A DNA stretch of 12,994 bases from CAYRZL01 sp964428795 (GCA_964428795.1 CAYRZL010000073.1:1-12994), one strand, 5' to 3'. Shown: positions 1 through 7,316, counted from the stretch's first letter. Notes: generated by a model from the letters alone, not told the origin. A program made the numbers and translations.

Positions 1-252
1 GCCGGTGGTCTTGGATTCAGAGGTTCAAGGAAATCTACTCCTTATGCTGCACAGATGGCAGCAGAGACTGCTACAAAGGCAGCACTTATTCACGGTTTGA
101 AAACAGTTGACGTTTTTGTAAAAGGACCGGGTTCAGGAAGAGAAGCAGCAATTCGTGCACTCTCCGCAAACGGTCTCGAAGTAACAAGTATTACTGATGT
201 TACTCCGGTTCCGCACAATGGATGCCGCCCACCAAAACGCAGAAGAGTTTAA
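1..252 (+). CDS. rpsK: 30S ribosomal protein uS11, 3' part (5' end outside window)
   Basis: This is the C-terminal 83 residues of uS11, a platform protein of the 30S subunit that lines the mRNA exit/E-site region. The frame is open from base 1 and begins AGGLGFRGSRKSTPYAAQ, a hallmark uS11 segment. It ends with the usual basic tail NGCRPPKRRRV. About 45 N-terminal residues are missing because the window starts inside the gene; the internal ATG at 55 is not the start. The stop is followed 17 nt later by rpsD, with an AGGAGG in the gap, so the two are co-transcribed as in most Firmicutes rpsM-rpsK-rpsD-rpoA-rplQ operons. Nothing looks damaged in the visible part. Confidence 0.97.
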   Translation, partial: AGGLGFRGSRKSTPYAAQMAAETATKAALIHGLKTVDVFVKGPGSGREAAIRALSANGLEVTSITDVTPVPHNGCRPPKRRRV

Positions 253-269
253 TTAGGAGGTAGTCTAAG

Positions 270-863
270 ATGGCAGTAAATAGAGTTCCTGTACTGAAAA
301 GATGCAGATCACTTGGCTTAGATCCAGTATATTTGGGAATTGATAAAAAATCCAACAGACAGCTGAAAAGAGCAAACAGAAAAGTATCTGAGTATGGTCT
401 TCAGCTGAGAGAGAAACAGAAAGCAAAATTCATCTACGGTGTTCTGGAGAAACCTTTCCATAACTATTATGAGAAAGCTGACCGCATGAAAGGTATGACA
501 GGTACAAACCTGATGATCCTTCTGGAGTCCAGACTTGACAACGTAGTGTTCCGCCTTGGTCTTGCAAGAACGAGAAAAGAGGCTCGTCAGATCGTTGACC
601 ACAAACATGTGCTGGTAAACGGAAAACAGGTAAACATTCCTTCTTACTTGATCAAAGTCGGCGATACGATTGAAATTAAAGAGAAATGCAAAGGATCTCA
701 GAGATACAAAGATATTCTCGAGGTTACAGCAGGCAGACTGGTGCCGGAATGGCTTGAGGCTGATCAGGAGAACCTGAGAGGCGTTGTAAAAGAGCTTCCG
801 ACCAGAGAAGCTATTGATGTACCGGTAGATGAGATGCTTATCGTCGAGTTGTACTCCAAGTAA
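270..863 (+). CDS. rpsD: 30S ribosomal protein uS4
   Basis: uS4 is a primary 16S rRNA-binding assembly protein; in many bacteria it also represses its own operon translationally. The 197-residue product has the expected length. The N-terminal uS4 domain covers about residues 1-85. The S4 RNA-binding fold covers about 87-150 (ESRLDNVVFRLGLARTRKEA, then HVLVNGKQVNIPSYLIKVGD). The C-terminus MLIVELYSK is the normal family ending. Only one cysteine (C12) lies in the N-terminal region, so this is a zinc-free (C-minus) uS4. Its N-terminus MAVNRVPVLKRC differs from the MARYTGP type and resembles what I know from Lachnospiraceae. The start ATG at 270 has AGGAGG at 255-260 with good spacing. The gene lies in the operon between rpsK and rpoA. 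Confidence 0.98.
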   Translation: MAVNRVPVLKRCRSLGLDPVYLGIDKKSNRQLKRANRKVSEYGLQLREKQKAKFIYGVLEKPFHNYYEKADRMKGMTGTNLMILLESRLDNVVFRLGLARTRKEARQIVDHKHVLVNGKQVNIPSYLIKVGDTIEIKEKCKGSQRYKDILEVTAGRLVPEWLEADQENLRGVVKELPTREAIDVPVDEMLIVELYSK

Positions 864-893
864 TCAATATAAGCAATAGAGTGACATGTCATA

Positions 894-923
894 ATGGACG
901 CACAAAGTTTTTTGTGCGTTCAT
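894..923 (+). promoter_or_regulatory. Intercistronic hairpin between rpsD and rpoA
   Basis: A stem of 13 pairs with one G-U pair is formed by 894-906 and 911-923 with loop GTTT. Nine central pairs are perfect: ACGCACAAA (898-906) with TTTGTGCGT (911-919). No T-run follows, so it is not a standard terminator. It ends 11 nt before the AGGAGG of rpoA. Plausible roles, inferred only, are RNA processing, message stabilisation, or control of rpoA translation by uS4. Confidence 0.6.
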
Positions 924-933
924 CAAATAAAAA

Positions 934-939
934 AGGAGG
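934..939 (+). promoter_or_regulatory. Ribosome binding site that decides the rpoA start
   Basis: AGGAGG at 934-939 lies 8 nt before a GTG at 948. The GTG begins the family-typical N-terminus (M)FDFEKPRIEIAE. The upstream in-frame ATG at 894 has no comparable site and lies in the base of the hairpin. Confidence 0.85.
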
Positions 940-947
940 ACTACGTA

Positions 948-1907
948 GTGTTCGATTTCGAAAAACCGAGAATTGAGATTGCTGAAATTTCAGAAGACAA
1001 AAAGTATGGCAGATTTGTCGTTGAACCGCTCGAAAGAGGCTATGGTACTACTCTTGGTAATTCCTTAAGAAGAATCATGCTTTCTTCATTACCAGGCGCA
1101 GCAGTTAGCCAGGTTAAAATTGACGGCGTGTTGCATGAGTTCAGTTCTATCCCAGGCGTAAAAGAAGATGTAACTGAGATCATCATGAACATTAAGAATC
1201 TGGCATTAAAGAATACCAGTCCAACAAACGAATCTAAAGTTGCTTACATTGAATTTGAAGGCGAGGGCGTTGTTACCGCTGCGGACATTCAGGTAGATCC
1301 GGATATTGAAATTTTAAATCCTGAGCTGGTTATCGCTACCCTGAATGGCGGAGCAGATTCCAAGCTTTATATGGAACTGACTATCACAAAAGGAAGAGGA
1401 TATGTCAGCGCTGATAAGAACAAGAGTGAGGATACTCCTATCGGTGTGATCGCAATTGATTCGATCTATACGCCGGTAGAGCGTGTAAACCTTACGATTG
1501 AGAATACTCGTGTTGGTCAGATCACTGATTTTGACAAACTGACACTGGACGTTTACACAAACGGAACACTGGAGCCGGATGAGGCTGTAAGTCTTGCGGC
1601 AAAAGTCCTCAGCGAGCATTTAAGTCTCTTTATTGATCTGTCTGAGAATGCAAAGACAGCAGAGGTTATGATTGAGAAGGAGGACAATGCAAAAGAGAAG
1701 GTTCTGGAGATGAACATAGATGAGCTGGAGCTGTCTGTACGTTCTTACAACTGTCTGAAACGTGCCGGCATCAATACAGTGGAGGAATTGACCAACAAAA
1801 CTCCGGAGGATATGATGAAGGTTCGTAACCTGGGACGCAAGTCTCTGGAAGAAGTATTGGCAAAATTGAAAGAATTAGGATTGCAGCTGAATCCGGGAGA
1901 GGAATAA
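948..1907 (+). CDS. rpoA: DNA-directed RNA polymerase subunit alpha
   Basis: The alpha subunit dimerises to nucleate RNA polymerase assembly and contacts UP elements and activators through its C-terminal domain. Starting at GTG 948 gives 319 residues, close to the usual 314-318. The N-terminal assembly domain shows RFVVEPLERGYGTTLGNSLR and RRIMLSSLPGAAVSQVKIDG (about residues 23-60). The C-terminal helix-hairpin-helix domain shows LELSVRSYNCLKRAGINTVE and RNLGRKSLEEVLAKLKELGL near the end, joined by an acidic/lysine-rich linker. A start at ATG 894 would add 18 residues encoded mostly by a hairpin and is rejected. Upstream is rpsD; downstream an unusually long 210-nt gap precedes rplQ. Confidence 0.97.
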   Translation: MFDFEKPRIEIAEISEDKKYGRFVVEPLERGYGTTLGNSLRRIMLSSLPGAAVSQVKIDGVLHEFSSIPGVKEDVTEIIMNIKNLALKNTSPTNESKVAYIEFEGEGVVTAADIQVDPDIEILNPELVIATLNGGADSKLYMELTITKGRGYVSADKNKSEDTPIGVIAIDSIYTPVERVNLTIENTRVGQITDFDKLTLDVYTNGTLEPDEAVSLAAKVLSEHLSLFIDLSENAKTAEVMIEKEDNAKEKVLEMNIDELELSVRSYNCLKRAGINTVEELTNKTPEDMMKVRNLGRKSLEEVLAKLKELGLQLNPGEE

Positions 1908-1947
1908 AATTCCGGTCAATTCAGAGAGAATCTTAATATAACTCAGA

Positions 1948-2094
1948 TTGGCAGAAGCGGTAAGACCAAAAGGCACGCAATGTGTCAGTTTTTGAGTTGC
2001 CATGCATCCGAAGGAAAGCTTCGGTGGCGAAATAAAAAAAGTTGTCCGTAAGGACAGGCGTTTGGCAAGTAAGACCGCAGGCGTTGCCGGATGT
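1948..2094 (+). repeat. Imperfect direct repeat flanking the ATGCATCC hairpin
   Basis: Two segments, 1948-1983 and 2062-2094, share the same ordered blocks: TTGGCA, GTAAGACC (1960-1967 and 2069-2076), AGGC, GC and ATGT, with short differing spacers. They bracket the hairpin element at 1997-2032. The resemblance is by eye and only the GTAAGACC block is long enough to stand out alone. Confidence 0.4.
1997..2032 (+). repeat. ATGCATCC-hairpin element, copy 1
   Basis: The invariant 5' segment TTGCCATGCATCC (1997-2009) runs into a perfect 6-bp stem CCGAAG/CTTCGG (2008-2013 with 2019-2024) with a 5-nt loop. GCCA (1999-2002) can also pair with TGGC (2025-2028), leaving TGCAT as a bulge. The 3' flank reads GGTGGCGAAA. 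The same 5' segment and a similar 3' flank recur at 12860-12911 around a different stem. It sits 86 nt upstream of the rplQ start. Confidence 0.5.
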
Positions 2095-2117
2095 ACCACA
2101 ATATGGAGGAAAGAAAC

Positions 2118-2654
2118 ATGGCAAAATATCGTAAATTAGGAAAAACGTCCGACCAGAGAAAAGCTCTGATCAGAAATCAGGTGACAGCTTTGCTGTACAA
2201 CGGAAGAATTATCACAACAGAGGCAAGAGCAAAAGAAGTTCGCAAAGCTGCTGAGAAATTGATCGCATTGGCTGTAAGAGAGCAGGATAACTTTGAGGAA
2301 GTAAAGGTTATGGCTAAGGTTGCCCGCAAGGATGCTGATGGTAAGAGAATAAAAGAGGTTGTAGACGGAAAGAAAGTTACCGTATATGACGAAGTTGAAA
2401 AAACGATCAAAAAAGATCTTCCATCCCGTCTCCATGCAAGACGACAGATGCTGAAAGTTCTTTATCCTGTAAAAGAGGTTCCGACCGCTGCAGCAGGCAA
2501 AAAGAAAAACACAAAACAGGTTGACCTGGTAAACAAGCTGTTTACAGAGATCGCTCCGAAGTATACAAACCGCAATGGCGGTTATACAAGAATCATCAAG
2601 ATCGGTCAGCGTAAAGGTGACGGAGCTCTGGAAGTTGTTCTTGAGTTGGTATAA
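2118..2654 (+). CDS. rplQ: 50S ribosomal protein bL17 (enlarged form)
   Basis: bL17 binds 23S rRNA near the peptide exit tunnel. The start ATG at 2118 has GGAGGA at 2105-2110 and gives the normal N-terminus MAKYRKLGKTSDQRKALIRN; an in-frame ATG at 2091 lacks such a site. Conserved parts are residues 1-57 and about 135-178 (LVNKLFTEIAPKYTNRNGGY, then the ending LEVVLELV). At 178 residues it is about 50 longer than the E. coli or B. subtilis proteins. The extra length comes from a charged insertion near residues 58-100 and a second lysine-rich one near 121-134. I believe long bL17 forms are common in Lachnospiraceae, but did not check. The gene ends the ribosomal operon and is followed by a terminator. 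Confidence 0.96.
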   Translation: MAKYRKLGKTSDQRKALIRNQVTALLYNGRIITTEARAKEVRKAAEKLIALAVREQDNFEEVKVMAKVARKDADGKRIKEVVDGKKVTVYDEVEKTIKKDLPSRLHARRQMLKVLYPVKEVPTAAAGKKKNTKQVDLVNKLFTEIAPKYTNRNGGYTRIIKIGQRKGDGALEVVLELV

Positions 2655-2679
2655 TAATGAGATAACATATTTTGTGAAT

Positions 2680-2715
2680 AAAGGGACATGATGCAGGGTC
2701 ATGTCTCTTTTTTTT
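2680..2715 (+). terminator. Intrinsic terminator after rplQ
   Basis: The stem is formed by 2681-2691 and 2699-2709, with the core GACATGA/TCATGTC extended by GG/TC and AA/TT pairs. The loop is TGCAGGG, followed by eight T (2708-2715). It lies 26 nt after the rplQ stop and closes the ribosomal protein operon. Confidence 0.9.
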
Positions 2716-2727
2716 CGTCATAGGCTT

Positions 2728-2759
2728 TTCAGAATGCAGATTATGAGTTAAAATATAAT
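2728..2759 (+). promoter_or_regulatory. Candidate promoter of the mutS2 operon
   Basis: A perfect -10 box TATAAT lies at 2754-2759 in the short AT-rich gap between the rplQ terminator and mutS2. The -35 is poor: TTCAGA at 2728-2733 matches 4 of 6 bases but at 20 nt spacing. Transcription would start near 2766, leaving a leader of about 30 nt. Confidence 0.45.
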
Positions 2760-2794
2760 GGATTGTGAGATATATAGTAGTATTGAGGTGTTTT

Positions 2795-5173
2795 ATGAAT
2801 AAGCGGGCATTGCGCATTTTAGAATACGATAAGATTATTAAAAAATTGACAGAATTGGCAGGTTCTCCGGGGGGAAAGCGTCTCTGTGAGCAGTTGGAAC
2901 CTATGACGGATTTAGAAGAGATCGAGCTTGCCCAGCAGCAGACTGCAGATGCACTGACCCGCATCTATCAGAAGGGAAGCATTTTCTTTGGCGGATTAAG
3001 TGATCCGGGAGCGTCTTTAAAACGATTGGAGATCGGAGGAACCCTCAGTACCGAGGAACTGCTGCATATTTGCACCATTCTTGAGATTGCAAAACGGGTA
3101 AAAGCCTTTTCCAGAAATGAAAGAACGGATTTACCAAAGGATTCTCTGGATGAAATGTTTGCAGGTATCGAACCGTTGACTCCGCTGCTGGAGGAAATCA
3201 GACGTTGTATTATCTCTGAGGATGAGATTGCGGACGATGCCAGTACAAGGTTAAAGAGCATAAGACGTTCCATCGGATTGATGAATGATCGTATCCGCGG
3301 TCAGATGAATCAGATGCTGAGTAATACGAATACGAGAAATCAGCTTCAGGATGCGGTGGTGACTATGCGCGGGGACAGATACTGTCTGCCGGTGAAGGCA
3401 GAGCATAAGGCGCATTTCCCGGGAATGATTCATGACCAGTCCTCCTCCGGTTCCACCATTTTTATTGAGCCGATGGCAGTGGTGAAGCTGAATAATGACC
3501 TGAGAGAATTGTATTTGAAGGAAAAAGAGGAGATTGCCCGTATTCTGGCAGAGCTTAGCAATATAGCTTCTGGGTATGCTCCTTATATTGCGGATGATTT
3601 TAAGATTTTGACGCAGCTTGATTTTATTTTTGCAAGAGGAATGCTGGCAAAACAGATGAATGGAATGCGGCCGGTCTTTAATACAGAAGGGCGGATTCAC
3701 ATCCGCCAGGGACGTCATCCCCTGTTGAACCCGAAAAAGGTTGTTCCTATCGATCTGAAGCTGGGGGAGGAATTTACGCTTCTGGTAGTGACCGGACCAA
3801 ATACGGGCGGTAAGACCGTGTCTTTAAAGACCGCGGGTTTGTTTACACTTATGGGACAGGCAGGACTTCATATTCCGGCAGCAGACAGAAGCCAGCTGGC
3901 GATATTCGGAGATGTATATGCGGATATCGGGGATGAACAGAGCATTGAGCAGAGCCTGAGCACGTTCTCTTCCCATATGACGAATATCGTATCTATTCTG
4001 AAGGAGGCAGGCACAGATTCTCTGGTTTTGCTTGATGAGTTATGTGCAGGTACTGATCCGACGGAGGGAGCTGCTCTGGCAATATCAATTCTGGATCGGC
4101 TTCACCGGAGAGGGGTGCGGACTATGGCGACGACCCATTACAGTGAGATCAAGCTGTACGCTCTTTCCACAGAGGGTGTGGAGAATGCATGCTGCGAGTT
4201 TGACGTGGAGACGCTGAGCCCGACGTACCGCCTACTTATCGGTATTCCGGGAAAAAGTAATGCGTTTGCCATTTCCTCCAAACTTGGATTGCCGGGATAC
4301 GTCATTGATGATGCGAAAAGCAGGTTATCCCGGGAGTCTGAGGATTTTGAGGATGTACTTGCCGGATTGGAAGAACAGCGGGTCATGATTGAAAATGAAA
4401 GACTTCAGATTCAAAAGAACCGGCAGGAAATCGAACAGTTAAAGCAGCGTCTTGCAGGCAAGGAAGAGAAACTGGAGGCAAGACGGGAGCGCATTATCAG
4501 CGAGGCAAACGAAGAGGCGTATCACATATTAAAGGACGCGAAAGATGTAGCGGATGAGACAATACGCAATTTCCATAAATTCGGTAAGGAATCCATCAAT
4601 GCGGCAGCTATGGAGCAGGAGCGCGAGAAGGTGCGCAAGCGAATGAAAGACGCCCAGCAGAAGAAGGGAATTCAGCAGAAGGAAGCGCAGGTAAATCATA
4701 AGGTTCCGAAGAAATTGCGGATTGGTGATTCTGTAAAGGTGCTGACGATGAATCTGACGGGTACGGTGCATACACTTCCAAATGCAAAGGGAGATTTGTA
4801 TGTGCAAATGGGCATATTGCGGTCTCTGGTAAATATCAGGGATCTGGTTCTGATCGAGGATGAAAATCCGATTCAGAGTCGTCATCCAAAGACTGGTGCA
4901 GGAAAGCTTAAGATGTCAAAGACGATGAGCGTATCACCGGAGATCAATCTGATCGGAAAAACCGTGGATGAGGCAATGGCAGAGTTGGATAAGTATTTGG
5001 ATGATGCGTATCTGGCGCATTTGTCCACGGTACGGATTGTCCATGGAAAAGGAACAGGCGCATTGAGAAAAGCGGTACAGGGGCACTTAAAACGCCTGAA
5101 ATACATCAAAGAGTTCCATTTGGGAGAATTTGGAGAAGGGGATGCAGGAGTGACGATTGCAACGTTTAAGTAA
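2795..5173 (+). CDS. mutS2: MutS2 ATPase with KOW-like and Smr domains (ribosome collision factor)
   Basis: MutS2 proteins lack the mismatch-recognition domain of MutS. In Bacillus the protein senses collided ribosomes and splits them; elsewhere it was described as suppressing recombination. The 792-residue product has a helical core/clamp (about 1-320) and Walker A GPNTGGKT at 334-341. Walker B LVLLDE is at 410-415, followed by the CAGTDPTEGAA signature. A charged coiled coil spans about 510-630, a KOW-like segment about 638-690, and a C-terminal Smr domain 716-792 with HGKG at 750-753. The usual Smr LDLRG motif reads INLIG (717-721). ATG 2795 is preferred because GAGG at 2785-2788 is 6 nt upstream; the GTG at 2765 would add ten atypical residues. 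It heads the gene run, 18 nt before the response regulator. Confidence 0.96.
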   Translation: MNKRALRILEYDKIIKKLTELAGSPGGKRLCEQLEPMTDLEEIELAQQQTADALTRIYQKGSIFFGGLSDPGASLKRLEIGGTLSTEELLHICTILEIAKRVKAFSRNERTDLPKDSLDEMFAGIEPLTPLLEEIRRCIISEDEIADDASTRLKSIRRSIGLMNDRIRGQMNQMLSNTNTRNQLQDAVVTMRGDRYCLPVKAEHKAHFPGMIHDQSSSGSTIFIEPMAVVKLNNDLRELYLKEKEEIARILAELSNIASGYAPYIADDFKILTQLDFIFARGMLAKQMNGMRPVFNTEGRIHIRQGRHPLLNPKKVVPIDLKLGEEFTLLVVTGPNTGGKTVSLKTAGLFTLMGQAGLHIPAADRSQLAIFGDVYADIGDEQSIEQSLSTFSSHMTNIVSILKEAGTDSLVLLDELCAGTDPTEGAALAISILDRLHRRGVRTMATTHYSEIKLYALSTEGVENACCEFDVETLSPTYRLLIGIPGKSNAFAISSKLGLPGYVIDDAKSRLSRESEDFEDVLAGLEEQRVMIENERLQIQKNRQEIEQLKQRLAGKEEKLEARRERIISEANEEAYHILKDAKDVADETIRNFHKFGKESINAAAMEQEREKVRKRMKDAQQKKGIQQKEAQVNHKVPKKLRIGDSVKVLTMNLTGTVHTLPNAKGDLYVQMGILRSLVNIRDLVLIEDENPIQSRHPKTGAGKLKMSKTMSVSPEINLIGKTVDEAMAELDKYLDDAYLAHLSTVRIVHGKGTGALRKAVQGHLKRLKYIKEFHLGEFGEGDAGVTIATFK

Positions 5174-5191
5174 AAGAAAGCAGGATAAATT

Positions 5192-5890
5192 ATGTCAGTA
5201 AAACAGAAAATTTTAATTGTAGATGATGATGCGAGTATCGCAGAACTGATTTCATTGTATTTATTGAAAGAATGTTTTGATACGAGAATCGCGGAGGACG
5301 GGATACAGGCGCTGAAGGCATTTGAGGAATATCAGCCGAATCTGATTTTGTTGGATCTGATGCTGCCGGGGATTGACGGATATCAGGTGTGTCGGGAGAT
5401 CCGGACAAAATCTAATGTGCCGATCATCATGTTGTCCGCAAAAGGAGAAGTATTTGATAAGGTACTTGGGCTTGAGATGGGGGCAGACGATTATATCATC
5501 AAGCCATTTGATTCCAAGGAGCTGGTTGCCAGAGTAAAGGCGGTATTGCGTCGTTATCAGCCGATACAGGAAGCTGCCGCTGCGGCAGATATCAAGTGTG
5601 TGGAATACCCGGATCTGGTGGTGAATCAGACCAATTATTCGGTGCTCTATTATGGAAACCCGGTGGATATGCCGCCAAAGGAGCTGGAGCTTTTGTATTT
5701 CCTTGCGGCGTCACCGAATCAGGTGTTTACCAGAGAACAATTATTGGATAATATATGGGGATATGAGTACATAGGAGATACCAGAACTGTGGATGTACAT
5801 GTGAAGCGTCTCCGTGAAAAGATCAAAGATCATCCGAAGTGGGGGCTGGCTACCGTTTGGGGCATTGGTTACAAATTTGAAGTAAGGTAA
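5192..5890 (+). CDS. OmpR/PhoB-family response regulator
   Basis: This is a DNA-binding transcription factor switched by phosphorylation from the adjacent kinase. The receiver domain covers about residues 5-120, with acidic pair D11/D12, phosphoacceptor D55 (in LILLDLMLPG), switch S82 and K104 (in YIIKPF). The winged-helix effector domain covers about 128-232 and includes KELELLYFLAASPNQVFTRE, TRTVDVHVKRLREKI and the wing end GIGYKFEVR. Its 232 residues are normal for the family and no key residue is missing. The ribosome binding site is modest (AGGA at 5182-5185). The stop is 1 nt before the kinase start, so the pair is tightly coupled. The regulon cannot be read from the sequence; the downstream phosphohexomutase and HtrA-like genes are the closest candidate partners. 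Confidence 0.95.
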   Translation: MSVKQKILIVDDDASIAELISLYLLKECFDTRIAEDGIQALKAFEEYQPNLILLDLMLPGIDGYQVCREIRTKSNVPIIMLSAKGEVFDKVLGLEMGADDYIIKPFDSKELVARVKAVLRRYQPIQEAAAAADIKCVEYPDLVVNQTNYSVLYYGNPVDMPPKELELLYFLAASPNQVFTREQLLDNIWGYEYIGDTRTVDVHVKRLREKIKDHPKWGLATVWGIGYKFEVR

Positions 5891-5891
5891 T

Positions 5892-7316
5892 ATGAGAAGA
5901 ACGTTATATATAAAAATTGTACTGGGATATATTATTTTTGGAATTGCTGCGTTTGTCATCGTTGCAAATTTTGTATCCCGTTATAATCAGAAGTATCTGG
6001 AACGAAAGACAGCGTCTGATCTGTACAAGGAGGCGGCGTTGATTGCGGATAATTATGCGGACAGCTATTTCTCTACAAATTTAACGCTGCAGCAGTTCCA
6101 TCAGCAGCTATATATATTGGGAACTTATCTGAATGGGGACATTCTGGTAGTGAATCCGGAGGGAGAGATTCTGGTGGATTCCAGGGAGGAAACGGACCCG
6201 GATCATCTGGAAAAAATTGACGGATTTGACATTATGAAGTTCGGAAGCTCCTACTATGCAAAGGGGACGTTGTTCGGATATTATGACAGTACAAGGATGA
6301 GTGTGTATGCGTCGGTAACAAACAATTATCGGCTGCGGGGATATGTCATCATCAATGTTCCGCTTACTAATATCAGTGTCATGCAGAACGGATTACTGAA
6401 CGGGATTTATTTGTCATTATTGATATTCTTTTGTCTGTCGCTCCTTGTGCTGGTGATCTTTACCTTGAACGTGTATCGACCCATAAACAAGATTATAAAG
6501 GCTGCTGTGGAGTACAATCTGGGTAACTATGAAAAAAAGCTGGTTTTGCATCGCCGGGATGAAATCGGGTATATCGGAGCCACAATGGGCTACATGGCAA
6601 ATGAGTTAAATACCCTGGAGGAGGATCAGCGGAAATTTATTTCCAATATATCACATGATTTCCGGTCTCCGCTGACATCCATCGGTGGTTATGCTCAGGC
6701 TATGGCAGATGGAACCATTCCGGTGGAAATGCAGGAAAAATATCTGAATGTCATTGTATTTGAGACACAGCGGCTGGAAAAGCTTACTCAGAGTCTGCTG
6801 GATCTGAATAAATTTGGTTCCAAGGGGATGTATATGGATATGAGCCATTTTGACATCAACCGAACGATTCGCAGAACGGTACAGACTTTTGAGGGCGTCA
6901 GCAGAGAACGTCAGATTTCGTTTGAGTTGATTTTCAGCGGACAGGAATTATATGTATATGCGGATGCAGGGAAAATTGACCGTGTAATCCATAATCTCAT
7001 CGATAACGCGGTAAAATTCAGTCATCCGGGCGGAACGATTCAGATAGAAACGACGGAGCGCAAGGAGAAAGCATATGTATCTGTGAAGGATGCCGGAATC
7101 GGTATTCCAAAGGATAGTATCAAAAAGATATGGGATCGGTTTTATAAGACGGATCTGTCCAGAGGTAAAGATAAAAAAGGAACCGGTCTTGGGCTGTCTA
7201 TTGTAAAAGAGATCATAACTGCTCATAAGGAAAATATAGATGTCATCAGTACGGAGGGTGTGGGAACAGAGTTTATTTTTACCCTTCCGCTGGGACAGAA
7301 ACAGGAGGATAGCTAA
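5892..7316 (+). CDS. Membrane sensor histidine kinase
   Basis: This is the likely kinase/phosphatase partner of the preceding response regulator. Order of parts in the 474 residues: membrane segment 1 at about 6-27; an extracellular sensor of about 140 residues containing a PAS/Cache-like stretch (NGDILVVNPEGEILVDSREE); membrane segment 2 at about 171-195; HAMP about 195-247; HisKA with phosphorylated H255 in ISHDFRSPLTSIGGYAQAM; then the ATP-binding domain with N-box HNLIDNAVKF (N372), G1 box DAGIGIP, F-box-like WDRFYK and G2 box GTGLGLSI. All catalytic elements are intact. ATG 5892 lies 1 nt after the regulator stop, with its ribosome binding site (AAGG) inside the regulator gene. The ligand is unknown, but the extracytoplasmic sensor points to an envelope or extracellular cue. 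Confidence 0.94.
   Translation: MRRTLYIKIVLGYIIFGIAAFVIVANFVSRYNQKYLERKTASDLYKEAALIADNYADSYFSTNLTLQQFHQQLYILGTYLNGDILVVNPEGEILVDSREETDPDHLEKIDGFDIMKFGSSYYAKGTLFGYYDSTRMSVYASVTNNYRLRGYVIINVPLTNISVMQNGLLNGIYLSLLIFFCLSLLVLVIFTLNVYRPINKIIKAAVEYNLGNYEKKLVLHRRDEIGYIGATMGYMANELNTLEEDQRKFISNISHDFRSPLTSIGGYAQAMADGTIPVEMQEKYLNVIVFETQRLEKLTQSLLDLNKFGSKGMYMDMSHFDINRTIRRTVQTFEGVSRERQISFELIFSGQELYVYADAGKIDRVIHNLIDNAVKFSHPGGTIQIETTERKEKAYVSVKDAGIGIPKDSIKKIWDRFYKTDLSRGKDKKGTGLGLSIVKEIITAHKENIDVISTEGVGTEFIFTLPLGQKQEDS

Larger units (their letters stand above)
1908..2117 (+). promoter_or_regulatory. Structured rpoA-rplQ intercistronic region (possible leader RNA)
   Basis: These 210 nt carry no convincing ORF but several potential RNA structures. 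A weak terminator-like stem GGCAC/GTGTC (1972-1976 with 1982-1986) is followed by TTTTT at 1989-1993. The GCCA...CCGAAG/CTTCGG...TGGC hairpin lies at 1999-2028. TGTCC/GGACA (2043-2047 with 2052-2056) closes a GUAA tetraloop. GGCAA/TTGCC (2064-2068 with 2084-2088) is a further stem. The rplQ ribosome binding site GGAGGA (2105-2110) ends the region. A -10-like TATAAC occurs at 1937-1942 without a good -35. Function is unknown; candidates are an rplQ leader or an RNA-processing site. Confidence 0.5.

Noticed and set aside
881..890. GTGACATGTC repeated at 12608-12617
   Set aside because: A 10-base match is expected by chance in 13 kb, and one copy lies inside rlmD coding sequence.
894..947. Upstream ATG extending rpoA by 18 residues
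   Set aside because: The extension is encoded largely by a hairpin, has no ribosome binding site and does not resemble alpha-subunit N-termini. GTG 948 has an ideal AGGAGG.
2091..2117. Upstream in-frame ATG for rplQ
   Set aside because: It adds nine residues not typical of bL17 and lacks a ribosome binding site. ATG 2118 has GGAGGA at the right distance.
2136..2702. Minus-strand 188-residue ORF over rplQ
   Set aside because: It is antisense to a clear bL17 gene and starts inside the rplQ terminator region. Its composition is that of a shadow frame.
2765..2794. Upstream GTG for mutS2
   Set aside because: It would coincide with the predicted transcription start, has no ribosome binding site, and adds ten atypical residues.
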